Source: Cyclospora cayetanensis (Eukaryota > Apicomplexa > Conoidasida > Eucoccidiorida > Eimeriidae). Taken from it: DNA of 64,000 bases. How positions within the stretch are numbered: position 1 is the first letter of the stretch; each line of letters starts with the position of its first letter. Where the stretch lies: positions 107,422 to 171,421 of the forward strand of contig NW_020312751.1 in the NCBI RefSeq assembly GCF_002999335.1, in the 5' to 3' direction. A program made the position numbers and the translations under genes. Below the pieces are notes generated by a model, which was not told where the DNA came from, searched no databases, and was given only the letters and a program-made list of their open reading frames with translations. Shown one piece after another: positions 34,066 through 45,792 of this stretch.

Positions 34066-35400
34066 GCCCCACTTCCATTGTGTGGGAAACCATGAAGGGC
34101 ACTGATAAGGGAAGGAGTTCTCTGATAAACACTCCATACCTGTTTGGTGACTTCATATTAAGTCAGGCGGCAAGTGTCTCCCCACTGAAACTACCTTAGT
34201 TGGAGGGCTACAAGAGAGTAAAAGGTAATCTGAATACCCCAAGCTCCTCTGAAGAACCGGAAGCCGCCTTTGGGGCTAAATAGATACGTGCATCGCGCAG
34301 CTTTCTGGCGGAAACTTGATCGTTAGAGTTAGTCTAGTGTTTCCGGTGTGGGAACCCCTCTGTCCCTGAAAGCCAAGTTACCAGAAAGAGGCTTAAGCTC
34401 TGAGACTGCTAAGGCCTAGCTTCTGCCTTCTGACTCTACAGTAATGGGCAGCGCAACCAGCGAAAACTGTTCGTGCTTCTCCATGAAGCACACCAGGACC
34501 TCAACGAAGCCGAGCACCCATGGACAGGAAGGGGTCGACGTATGCCGCCGTTGCAAGTATTTTTCCTACGGATTTACGTGTGAACTTTCAAAAGCATAAG
34601 CTTCAATAGTACCTGCGATTAAGAGGTTGAGGCTGCCACAAACACACCACACTCTACGGTCCAAGTGCCTCCACGTTGGGTGTGCTCAGCGTCGTTAATA
34701 GTTTTACTTAAAGCGGAAGAAACCACGAAGGGACCAAATACCCACTTTCAACTGTTTTAAATGCAAGAACAGCTGAATTCAGTGGACAGACCATGACCGT
34801 GTTCCTTACTTCTTCGCTGCAGCCCATGTTTGCGTTGGCACATGCGCATGAGGAGTATCTCGCCTCTTTAAGCTGCGCTTAGACGTATGTTTCTTTATTA
34901 TTTCCCTTTCCTTCCATCGTTGTCTGATTTCTTCTTTGCTTTTCCATCGCCGTCTGATCCCGGCAAATTCCCAGCGAACTTTCGCGGTCCCCTCCTCTCA
35001 AGTGCATGCACGACAGATTCAGGGGCTTTGCTTTTAGGACCTACAGGAAGCTGCTCTGTGGGTTTGTTGTTTCAGTTGGCTCCCCTTCCCATTCCTATAT
35101 ATATCTGTAGACGCAGCTGCACATATCAGCAGACACTTGTGGACCTGGTGAATTGCGAGAAGAGAGGTCCTTTTGCGTATGGCTACATTGGCGGCGCTTT
35201 GAAAGATTTGACGGAGGCCTAAGAGGAGGACCCCCCAGAAGCCTTTTTTGTGCTGTTTTGCTTTGCCTTTCCCCTCCCGAGGCCAAGGCGCAGTTCAGGT
35301 TCCGCCAGACGACTTTACTGGCTGGATGCTGTGCGGCAACGACGGCGGCAGCGGCAAGCGGGTTGCTCCTAGATGCCGGTCATAGTTACTGCATTTCAGG

Positions 35401-38400
35401 ATGACAGACTTTCTCACGTATGTTTGTGTCGGTGTTTCGCGCCTCGCCGCCTCGCAGATCGCACCGTCGCACCCGTCCCTCGCCCGATAAAGGCCACCCA
35501 GCAGCCTACCGTCCGGTGGCGCATGCACACGTCCTGCGCTGGCACGCCTCTCCGTTGAGCCGAGAGTCCTTCTGTGCATCGACGGCTCTCAGGTCTCGTA
35601 GGCAGGACGTGTGTGTGAGTGACTCTGCATTTGTGCTCTGCATTTGCTCAGCAAGCTTCCGGCGCCGCGCATATCCGGATTGGCAGTCGCCGATTCGAGG
35701 CTGGCTGCTTACAGCCTCCCCGGAGCTTCCGCGGCGGAAGTGGCCAAGCCGAAGACACAGCACCCGAGCACAAGAACAGTTCCTCCGTACCTTCGTAGGG
35801 ATGGCTTTGTGCCGAGATGCGAAGAAGATTTCGGCGACGGCGGGGCCTTCCCAGAGATCTTCGTGGCTCAGTTCCCCCTGGGAATGGGCAAGAACGCAGG
35901 CGTAAGTTTTGGTTTCATGCGAAGTGGCTCGGCTGTCATGCGTCCTCCCCTCTCGCGTTTTGCCGCAGTGCACGGAGGCACTGCGGCAAAAAAACGCAGG
36001 CGTAGGGTATGGAGCACCACTACCGGCAGCTGTGGCTTTGTACCGCGCTAGAGGCCTCACGGCGTCTTTTACTCTGTGCTTTGCTGTGGCTTCGCTAGAA
36101 GGCCTTTGGCTGCAGCAGCGATGGCGTCCCCGCGTGCCTCTGGCTTTCTTTTGGGGCTGTCTCGTGCATTCGCGCAAGGCGTTCGTTGCGCTTGAGGAGG
36201 CCCTTCTCGTGTCTCTCCTCTGTCTACTTTTCGAAAAATACGCCGCACGCTCCTTGCCGTCCCCTCGCGGCGGCGCTTGTGGCGGCTTTGTTTGCACTCG
36301 CGTGCTGCACCTGCATGCGGTGCTGCGACGCAGAGCGCTCCGTCAAGCACCACCCTTTCGCTGCAAGTAGGAGCCGACGGCCGCCTCGCTTACGACATGG
36401 CTGTACGCCACGGCTCCCAGAAGGCTGTTGTCTACACGCGGCCGGAGAGTGCTCACGGCTTGCAGTCGCAAGGCCCCGAAGCCGCGGCAGAAGCGGCAAA
36501 AGCCAGGGAGCTCCCTACCAAGGAAGAAGAAGAGAAAGAGCTCATGCGAACCAAGCTGGCCATAGAGAAAGAACTGGAGAAAAAGAGCAACGCTGGACGC
36601 GCGCAGCCGCAAAACAGGGAGGCTGAGTTTGTTCGCTATACGCCGGCAAAGCTGGTAGGGAGGCACGTGATGCAGCGAGGCCTTGGCGTGATTAAAATAC
36701 GCCTGCCGGCCCTTTTAGAGGATTCTGACATTTCCGTGTATAGACGTTGGTGCCGCTGCGCGTCTTTCACGCCTTGTGCGGCGTCTCCCCCGCGCGTCTA
36801 CCTTTGAAGCAGTATGCGGTCGCAATGCACGGGTTTCTTGCGCCTGTTTTCGCCGTATCTGCAGGTTGAAGGCCACAACAGTGGCTGCGCCCAACGGCTG
36901 CTTCGTCTAGAAGATGTTGCGGTGGACCCTCTAGACCCCCCCCGCTTCAAGCATAAGCGCGTGCCGGCTGCCCGTTTCTCTCCTCCTCCCCCAGTGCTTC
37001 ATTCCCCCACACGTAAACAAACGCCTCCTGATCCCGATTATAGCGCTCGCTGATGCTGGCCTCTCCTGCGCACTGGCTTGTTCGATTAGGATCGCCTTAC
37101 CCCCGGCCCCCCGCATTGCTGGTATTGCTGCTGCAATTCACACGGAGACGAGGAGGTGACGGTCTCTATCTTGTTCTCTACGGCTCTCCTGGGCTGTGTT
37201 GTGCGCTTGGCGTGCGGCTGTTTTTTCCAGGGAAGCTCACGCTGCAGGACCAGCAGGACTGGAAGATCCCGCCGTGTGTCAGCAACTGGAAAAATCAGAA
37301 AGGATATACAATTCCCCTCGACAAGCGTGTCGCTGCTGATGGGCGCAATCTGCAGGATGTAAGAGCAAGGGCCCGGAGTGAAGGGCAGCGGAGTCGCGCG
37401 GTCGTTGTCTGTTCAAAAGATTGTGCTCCCCGCGGCGCAAGCCCTTTGTTTCTCTGTTATGCGGCAGGCTGTGTGTGATCCTTGCCGCTTTTCTGTCATT
37501 TCACCTTTTTTGTCGCCACCTGTTTACAGGTGCTGTGCAGAAACCGATGGCAAAGCGCCTCCTGTAGGCCCCCCCGGACGCACACGAATTCTCCAAGTGC
37601 TGCTGTGTCCGCTGCCCTTCTGTGTCTGTTGCAGGTGTCTGTAAACGACAAGTTTGCGTCTCTATCTGAGGCTCTGTACATTGCAGAGCGTCAAGCCAGG
37701 GAAGAAATTCGGCTGAGGAACGAGGTGAAGAAGCAGAAGAAAATCAGAGAGGAAGAGCTCAGGGAGCAACAACTCAGGCAGCTTGCTGCACAAGCCAGAG
37801 CGGAACGGTGCGGCAGCGCCCTCAATTTTTTTCCATGCTTGGGCCATGCTTCCTAGGAGTCTACACAGGCTCCTCTTGTGATTAGAGATCTGCCCATCAG
37901 TGTTTGCTTGTAGCTGCATGCGTGTGTGGAGATGTGGCTATTTAAGAACAATTGTGCGATTCCATTGGGTCCCGTTTGCACGGGGGGGCGGAGGCCAGCA
38001 GCGGTAGTCAGCGGCAACAGTCGTTCACGGCTGTCGCGTGTGTGCATGTGTATGGATGGATGCATGTACACGTATACATTTTATATCTATGTGTGCATAC
38101 GCATGTGTGTATATTTATGTACTTGTGTATATCTATGTATGGATATGTATGAGTAATTACTTTTGGTGTGTATCTATGCATGCCTATGTACGGGTGGTTG
38201 TTTTGATGCTGGTGGTGCAGAGCCCAGCTGCTGCAGCAGTCACGACGACCAGCAGGCGGCGACGCAGAGGAAGAGGCAGAGAGGCAGCAGAGAGAACAGG
38301 TGGCAAGGGAAAGAGAGAAAGACATCGAGCGGGCTGTCCGTTTGGAGGTACTGTTAAGCAGCACTGCTCCCTTTGTGTTGATCCGGCTAACCCTTTTTCC

Positions 38401-39583
38401 TCGGATGTCCATGTCTTTTGGGGGGCCTGGCGGGGGCCTGCTGCGTACTAAGTTCTCAAAGTGTTGTAATTTTATCTGTTTTATATGTTCAGAAGAGCAA
38501 AGGAAAGCGCCGAGATGATTCACAGCGCGATATCAGCGAGCTTGTGGCCTTGGGATTGCCGGTGGATGCAAAGAAGCAGCGAACGGATGCGATGTTTGAC
38601 AGCCGCCTTTTCAACCAGGCTGGGGGAACAGACTCTGTGCGTGTCTTGCTTTTTAGCCTTTGCCCGTGTATGTATCCCTTCGGTATAGCTGTATGTATTC
38701 AAATTTGAGGCAGAACTCGCCTCGAATCAGCCGTTCACTTGGTGCTGACGCTGCTCTTGTTCGGCCTGCTATCAGTTTTGGGCTCATTGCTGAATTTTGT
38801 TTGTCCCTCCTTAGGGCTACAAGGGTGGAGAGGACGACACGTATGCGCTGTATGATCGTCCGCTCTTTGCACAGCGCGGAGGCGCTGGCATTTATCAGTT
38901 CAGCCGCGAGCGGTTTGCGTCTTCCGTTGGGTGAGAATACAACTCATGAAGGCAACAGAATAATGAGCGAATAAAGCTGTGGGAAGGTTCCTAAACAGCT
39001 GTGGGGTTTGTCAGCTGCATCTGCAGACCATCATGCAGGTTGCCTATGCTAAGCCTGGCAATAGCCTCTGCTGTTGCTTGTACGTGCTTCGTCCATACGG
39101 CTGAGGGATGTGTTGGTTGAGGGTTGTAGTGAGTAAATAGGAAATTACTCTGGACTTCTGGATTCCTAATAACGAGGCAGTTGGTGAGCGGGGGAGCTTA
39201 GTATTGAGGTTGTTCCTATTGTGGTTTTGTGGAATCAGGGAGGGCTCTGAGCTGGCGGCATTTGCTGGAGCGGACAAGACGCGGTACACTCGGACAGGTC
39301 CAGTAGAATTTGAGAAGGTGAATGCTCCTCCATACAAATGCACTCATCTGTGCTCCTATTCCTCAATATATTGGTTCTTAGCATACCACTAGCACCTAAT
39401 GTTAAGAAACGTGCGAGCTTGGATGATGCGCCTTGTCCTAATGCGGCTGTACATCATTATACGCATTACCAAAAGGCGGAAAGTGGCAGAATTCCATGGG
39501 TGTGGTTTTGATCTTTGTTTTCACAGGATGTGTCGGATCCGTTCGGGTTGGACAACCTCCTTTCTGAAGCTCGCAAGAAGTAG
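35401..39583 (+). CDS. SNW1: SNW domain splicing factor (SNW1/SKIP/Prp45), 11 exons
   Basis: Exons 35401-35417, 35652-35901, 36334-36654, 36865-37012, 37231-37358, 37635-37807, 38221-38347, 38493-38636, 38815-38930, 39239-39317 and 39527-39583 give 519 residues (human 536). All introns are GT-AG and every junction keeps phase. Colinear landmarks with human SKIP: MTDFLTKLPAPR; EDFGDGGAFPEIFVAQFPLG; RYTPAKL; HSPTRKLTLQDQQDWKIPPC; the invariant SNWKN inside VSNWKNQKGYTIPLDKR; LSEALYIAERQAREE; DISELVALGLP; FNQAGGTDSGYKGGEDD; GPVEFEKDVSDPFGLDNLL. SKIP is a core activated-spliceosome protein of the Prp19-related complex and also a transcription co-regulator, acting in the nucleus. The human Lys/Arg-rich tail after the DPFGLD motif is absent. 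The tiny 17-nt first coding exon ends at an ideal GTATGT donor. Intron 6 carries a TATG microsatellite. Confidence 0.93.
35958..35991. repeat. Perfect hairpin inside SNW1 intron 2, 14-bp stem, 6-nt loop
   Basis: ttttgccgcagtgc (35958-35971) pairs exactly with gcactgcggcaaaa (35978-35991). It is followed by a second copy of the sequence at the exon 2 end (aacgcaggcgta). Confidence 0.92.
38085..38160. repeat. TATG-type microsatellite in SNW1 intron 6
   Basis: Degenerate tgtgtatat/tatgtatggatatg sequence like that in the kelch-gene intron. It ends about 60 nt before the exon 7 acceptor. Confidence 0.8.
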
Positions 39584-40488
39584 AATCATACCTCAGCAAA
39601 TGTATCATTGGGTATTCTTTGCAGCAAAAGCGTCTGATGCACTCAGGCAACTGTTGTGTTTTTTTAGCTGATTAAGTTAAGTATTATGAGGAAAAGTGGG
39701 AGGCGGGCGAATGGGTGGCACGTGCGGAGGCGTCGAGTCAGCTGGCAGGTTCGATGTGTTCACCTGTTATCATACAGGATAGTTTGCTGCAGAACCTTGT
39801 TAATCCCTTTACTTGGTGATATTTGTTAAAGATGCGAATATTAGTCGAAGCTGTAGGGCAGTAGTTCGCTGTGGTATCTAGCGACTTCAGTACTAGTCCC
39901 AGAGGCGGCACAAACGGCAGCTGTTTCAAAACAGACCTCTTAAATTTTAGGTGTGGCGTTTTGATTTTCTCGTCACATGAAGTAAGCAGAAATCCGGCTC
40001 ACGTATCATAACATCTTCAGTTTGATCGAATCATCACGTCCAGAAAAAACTAGTGCAAAAAACAGGGCATCCGTGTACATTGTGAAGTACTCAGAATACT
40101 CTAGTTAAACGCCGCATGTAGTGGCATTCATAGATACCAACCAACCCATAAGAGGCAAGGGCCGCCTTACATGTTGCAGTGTTTCCCTCAGCAATCCAGA
40201 AAACGCAAGAAAAATGAATTCCAAATGCGAAGAACAGGATTTAAGCCCATGAGACATATACCCACCAGCGCTGACGCACTGTGTGAAGCTCCACCAGTCA
40301 TGCGAATCTCAATATTTATTAGTAGTTGCATCAACTTCAGGATCGCATGAACATGCTCGACAACCAAGACAGAAGCAGCTAGCACACGGGTGCTTTCATA
40401 AGAATTCGTGTACACACTTGCACCGACCTGTCTAGAAAGTATCGCACTTCCTTGCTCGCATTCGTTTTCCTTCTATTTCTCTCCTAGG
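39584..40488. other. Intergenic, SNW1 3' flank
   Basis: No supported gene. A 75-codon minus frame at 40188-40415 contains a hydrophobic helix-like stretch but has no splice partner I can fix. Confidence 0.4.
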
Positions 40489-41338
40489 CTTGCCGGGGAA
40501 AAGGCAAGAACATTGACGCCCAAAATCGGTTTTCTAGTGCAATCGCTAGTGGAACTTGCAGCATTTTGCGTACTTATTGTAAAACTAGCAGGACTTCACG
40601 GCACACCGTTAGCCAGCTTGTGTGTCAACAGGCGCACGCCCCACTTGCATACGCTGCTTGTGGGAGATACCAGGTACCAAACCCTAGTGCCGTTTCTGAT
40701 GTTCCGGCAGATTTGCGAGAGGCATCGCTAAGGCTATTCACGGGCTCGCCCTGCACTTATGAACGGTATCACTCACCAGCATTAAGTGACGCGCGAATAA
40801 CAACATGGCCCTTGGTGAGCACAGAAGCGCTGTCTCTAGAGCTTTTACAACCTTCATTGGGTCTTGTCCTCAAGCCCAATACGAAAAGGTCGTGGAAAAC
40901 TAAAACCTCCTTTGTTAGCGTACGGTTGGTTGCAGAGGCTGACTGTTTCAGGCTTTTGTACGTTCCGGCAATGTTCTGCTAAGCGCTTGCATCTGTGAGG
41001 CGACGAGAGCAAGCTCGTTTTGAAGGAAAACTTGAAGCTTGTCGTCCCAGATGCGATACCATGCTAGTGCTGCATCAGCATCTGCCCCCAAGCTTCGAGC
41101 TGACTGATACCTGCAGTCACAAGGAGAAAGAGAACAGAACTCAACACCTCAGTCTTAGAACGACGTATGCGCACTTCGGATATGTTCTCAAAAGCAGGGC
41201 TAGGGCATCTGTAGCTTTCCTTGTACTAGTGCATCCTGCAGCCCTTGACCTGAAATCCTACAACGTACACCGCAGAATAAGAGCTATGGCTTTGAGGCTT
41301 ACGTCCTCGAGCTGCGTCGAATACCGATTCTAACAGTC
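40489..41338 (+). CDS. Exon-like sequence of an unrecognised gene
   Basis: A textbook acceptor (pyrimidine tract plus TCTCTCCTAG, ending at 40488) is followed by about 164 open codons. They read GKGKNIDAQNRFSSAIASG, then GRYQVPNPSAVSDVPADLRE and SLELLQPSLGLVLKPNTKR, stopping at TAA at 40980-40982. A second open stretch of similar style (RRREQARFEGKLEACRPR, then LHQHLPPSFELTD) runs from about 40993 to 41333. Amino-acid composition is balanced and unlike the low-complexity genes here. No family was recognised. Upstream exons and the junction between the two pieces were not resolved, and a decayed gene is possible. Confidence 0.35.
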
Positions 41339-41505
41339 CAGAAGTGATTTCCTGGATCTTTTGCGCTGCCGCCGGGTCATTGCGCAAAGCTGCAAAGACG
41401 TAGGCTGAACGCCACAGCTTCTCACTGGCCTCGGCTGTAGCTGCTGCAGCTGCCACAGAGGCAGCCGCTACAGTCGCATCTCCGTGGACACCAGGGAACA
41501 TGAAG
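41325..41505 (-). CDS. Candidate 3' exon of the SET-domain gene
   Basis: Acceptor CTGCTCTCGACAG ends at 41506 behind a long pyrimidine tract. Sixty codons follow, ending at a donor-like GGTATT: MFPGVHGDATVAAAS, then SEKLWRSAYVFAALRND and AAQKIQEITSGLLES. Helical character and position suit the C-terminal substrate-binding region that follows SET in SETD3/Rubisco-LSMT proteins, but there is no diagnostic motif. Confidence 0.35.
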
Positions 41506-42010
41506 CTGTCGAGAGCAGAGTGCGAGCCCACAAAAAGAGAGGCCAGAAACTTTAAGGCGATTCACTCCGACCTAGTGCAGAAGACGCCGCTGTAAGGCAG
41601 CGCATGCAATTCTCTCAGCCCATTCTTAAGGTCGAACTCAAAATTTTCGGGGGAAACTTCAACTTCCAGCGTCAGGAAATACATCTGGTTGCCTGCACAC
41701 ATGCGAGCAAAAGGCCCTTAATTCAAGACACGCTGGCCTTGATTCCAGCCCGTGCAGCTCCTACAAGAAGTCCTCACAGGTGTGGCGGGTCACTCATTAC
41801 TTAGTACTAATAATAGATGAACGGTGCAGCGTGTCTGCTATAGCCAAATGCTTGAGGAGGTAGACGAGGGACGGTTCATTTTCGCATCTGGACGTACCTT
41901 AACTCTCCCTCAAGAGCTGCCATTCGTTTTTTTTCGGCTGCTGCCCGCGTCGCCCCGTACAGCTCTTTCTGCTGCGGCGGCTCCAAATGGTGAAAGCAAG
42001 AGGGCCAGAA

Positions 42011-43548
42011 TCAGAAGTAGGAGAGGAACTGCCAGGGTTGTAGAGGCCCATAGTGAGAGTACACTTGAGCGCCTGCGGGTAGGTCGCAGGCTACGCGGAG
42101 GCTGAGCCAGAGGCCATCTTCCTCAAAGACAGGCGACAGCACCTGACCATTGAAATGGTGGTTCAGAAGCTCCCCAGGGGGCGCCAACGAGGCACACCGT
42201 TGTGGAATGCGCACGTAGAACCGCCCTTTCGTTTCGTTCACATTTTTCTTTGTATGCTGAAGAGCTCCCATGGGCAAGACTACCGCATGGGCCTCTTTGC
42301 TTGCGACCACTTCGTTCACATCTGCAAGGAGTGGCACAGAGAGGGCCTCCTGTGAATCTCGCTCTCCCCCTTCTGCGACTAATGTGGTGTCCTCTGCTCC
42401 TCTCCGAAGTTGCTTAGTGTCAAGCCGATGATGACGTACCTCCCTGAGAGGCGGCTGTGGGCATGTGACGAGCAAAAAGTCGCGCGAATCCAAGACAAGG
42501 TGCGCCCAAAGAAAGTTTCTATAATTTGGGTGACCCACAAATCTCCGCAATAGCTCGTGCTCCTGCAGGCCAGTGACGGGAAAACCTGAGGACACACGCG
42601 CATCTGCTGCTGCAGCTACTGCGTCCTTTGGCGAAGTATCAGCTGCCAATGGCACTGTCCTCTAAGGCACGAACGTTGTTGCTTTCGTCATTACTGCCAC
42701 TGCTCCCGCTCTGCAAGCTGCAAGGACGCCAGACTGCTGCAGGCCTTCGGGCGGAGGGAAGGCTTCCTGTAACAGCAGAAGCCGCTGCTGTGCCATCATG
42801 ATGCGCTTGGTGAGGGCCTGTTTCACACCGTCTGTTAGTGGTGCATCTCTCAAGAACTGAGCCGTGCGATCAGGATCGCTCAGCAGCAACAGCTCGTTCT
42901 CGGCTGCCGCAGCAGCAGAGTAGCAGCAGCTGGTGAGGCGTGGAGAGCAGCTGCTGTGGCAGCTGTATCAGCAGCGTCTGCAGGCGGCAAAAAGCATAGG
43001 AGGGCCCTGCCGTCTCCTCCACACCCATGAAGGAACAAGAGGAAGGAACAAGAGAAACACGCAAAGAAGGACATCGCAATCAACAAGCGGCTGTACTTCC
43101 TCGAGCTCCCCCTGCTGGTGTTTCTGGTGCTGAAGGCACTCCATAGGGAGCTCTAGCAGTAGCTGCGCTAATGCCGGAAACGTAGGGTGCAGAAGGGACA
43201 TGTAGACATTGAGGAGGGCAAACTGCAGGCAGGCGCATCAGCAGCTCACCTTGCTTCAGCGCCTCTGCCGTCAGTAGGCCCCTCCCTTCCCTTTCAAAGG
43301 CAGCCACCTGAATTTTGGGGTTTAAAAAGCACCCCAAGTTCATCAGCCGATGCACGTAGAATGGCCATCTGCGCCTTGCCTGGGGTGATCAGCCTTACAA
43401 TATTTGCGCGGACGCAGAAAAGGGCAAACAGACGACGCGCTTGAGCAGCAAGCCGCTCAGCCGCCGCGGCGGCTGTCGCCACTGCGTCTTTGCCTCCCGC
43501 CTCTTGGCTATTCTCGTCCAGCGCAAGCATTTTTTGTTCCTTTTGCAT
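42011..43548 (-). CDS. SET-domain protein of the SETD3/Rubisco LSMT type
   Basis: Exon 1, 43548-43399 (ATG start), ends at donor GTAAGG. Exon 2 starts at 43307 and reads VAAFEREGRGLLTAEALKQG then ELLMRLPA, the N-SET strand with its Gly-Arg-Gly and GELL motifs. A middle region (about 43220-42700), whose exons I could not fix, contains LQTLLIQLPQQLL and LLLLSDPDRTAQFLRDAPL, like the I-SET helices. A 132-nt intron (42694-42563, phase 0) leads to FLWAHLVLDSRDF, then GELLNHHFNGQVLSP and VYSHYGPLQPWQFLSYF. These correspond to the WA..V.SR motif, the NH of the cofactor pocket and the C-SET tyrosine region. This family mono-, di- or trimethylates lysine or histidine on non-histone proteins such as actin or Rubisco. 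The substrate here is unknown. The frame stops at 42011-42013, just where a YGF motif is usual, so a further exon is likely. Confidence 0.65.
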
Positions 43549-45792
43549 AATAGTTAAAGAGCTGCCGATATTAAAGGGCCCCGCACGCCCTGTAATACCT
43601 CCCCCGGCCTCTTCTCTTGTGCCTTGTACCCTACCCTTTGCCCCCCTAAAGCACTTCGTGGTATGCCACCCCTCGAGCTGAGCCGCGTCCTCCCTGTCCG
43701 CATTGGCCCTTTCCCCCCAACCGCCTGCACTTCTACTGTATTGGGCTTGCATGCAGATAGTCCTGAAAGAAATAGAGCTACCTGTCGGTCGCGTTGTATA
43801 CACGGAGTGCGTCTAGTCATGCTCCAAAAGTCGCCAGCACGCATTCTTGACGCAGGCAGCCGCAAACTCTCAGCAGCCTTACTGGCGCTTCATGGGCTTC
43901 TTCATCAGTTGGGCAGGTGAATATTATTCTGGGAGAAGGAAGGTTGTTCGCCCCAGCGCCTGCTGTGGGAATTTCGAAGAAGGTAATATAGAGGCCCAGA
44001 GAAGCGAAGATCCCTTCCCAGAATTCGCCGTGCGTACGATCATCTACTGAGGATGAAAGTGGCATCGTTAAAAAGAGGAGGATGCTGTCCTACTTGGTTG
44101 CTGCTGTTATCACAGCTGTAGCAAGCCAAAGATGAGCAGGGCATTTCCATGTCGACCACACAAGATCATGCACATGCAAGGGATTCTCTTAATCAAGGCA
44201 TACATTCAACGTAGGCGTATCATCCTGTGCCTCTTTCCCTCTCCGCAATTCCTCCTTCGGATAGCCCATTAGTACGGCGGTCAAATAAGAAGTGGAAACC
44301 CCAAATTGAACGACGTTGGAATCCTATTAGTCATGCCGACACCAGTCCTTTGGTTCAGCAGCGGTGAGGCCCCCAGACAAACCGAGCTCTTATACGAGCA
44401 TCTGTGAAGATGAAGATGATTTCCCTTGAGCTGCCATCAATTGCCTTCTAAAAGAGCATTACCCTCTACGAATAAAGTAAGGACTGCACTTTCCTCCCAG
44501 AACTAGCTACTCCGATTCGGGTCTACTGGATCCAACCAATTTTGATTAGCATCGATTTCTTTCTCCATACTTGCACAATCCAATCTATAGGGTGCGTGTC
44601 GTGTACGCATTAATGGGGGATTTTCTGGACGTCTATGGTAATCTTTGTTCTACAAAAGATCTTAGTGTGATTCATTCTCGGGAGCCGCCGTGATTATAAG
44701 ATCCTGCATTTCTTTCATCACGGAGCAACAACTCCACCAAGTCAAAGCAGCTGGCACAATGAGTCTAGCGTAGTTTAAGCAGTCAGTGTACGTCTCTTGG
44801 CCACAGCGCTCTCTCACATTGCACGGCATATCCTTGGAAATCTTTACCTCCAGCTACTGTAGGAAGAGAAAGGACCTGTAGAATTGTGGAGCAGTACCTG
44901 CTTTGTGACAAAAGCAAATTTCACAGAGTGCTGTCGCTCAACTATACTGCCTCGACAGGGCCAGCGAACGATTGTGCATCCCAAGTACCTGAAACTGAGA
45001 GGTCTTACACACTGTGAAGATAGGCTTCTCATCGGTCCTTGCTTTGTAATAACCCATTTTGCGGTCTCCTCCACATACATCCATACTACCACTGCTACTC
45101 CGTTTCTCGTTATCTTCAGCTCAATGACCCCTATTGTTTCTTTTTTTGAACACTCCCTTTACTCTTCCCGTGCCCTGGACGTGTGCATACCGGACCAAAT
45201 GTGCGCGATGTGCTCGAAAGAATTGGCGCCTCTAGCAGTGAAAGCAACAAAGGAAGTCTCGTCTACGTGGTCTTGGTGTGACTGCTGAGCATCTCTTTGG
45301 CATCAAGATACTAGTATATGATATCTCGTTCCTCTCAATATTTGTTGTTTACTCTCTTCATAGCGTACCTTCATAGAGCATATTGCACAAGGTAATTTTC
45401 ATGGATAAAGAAACGCCTACCCCGTAAAATGACCAGCAAACATTTGCTGGCTTCAGGAAACGTGGTCCCTGCGCAATCAGCAGAGTCCGCTGTGTAAGCG
45501 GCGCTACCAGTTTCTCCATCTCAGAATCTATGTATACATATCATGCTTCTGAGCAAGAAAATGGAGTTGCTGGTGGCTGCTTCTTGCATCACTCTGTCTC
45601 TCTCCCAATCCTCTGGCCCAAGATATTTTAGAATAAAACACAATCACGAAACGCAAGTGACTTTAGTCTTTCTAGCATCTCATCTTTGGTGGCATACACG
45701 CGAGATGCAGCACAATGCCCGTATGATTCGTGCCCCAAGCTCAAAATCTCTCCATACATCGCAACTCTTCCACTCCCTGAATCCGCTTCGTC
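43549..45792. other. Intergenic, no supported gene
   Basis: A 134-codon plus frame at 44884-45288 starts at TTG, has mixed composition and no match. Nothing else stands out. Confidence 0.4.

Larger units (their letters stand above)
32275..35400. other. Gene-poor stretch between divergent genes
   Basis: Upstream flanks of the minus-strand solenoid gene and the plus-strand SNW1 gene. Overlapping frames at 32.2-32.9 kb on both strands are not supported by domain or splice evidence. Two dispersed-repeat copies and one perfect hairpin are listed separately. Nothing was recognised from 34.1 to 34.9 kb. Confidence 0.45.
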
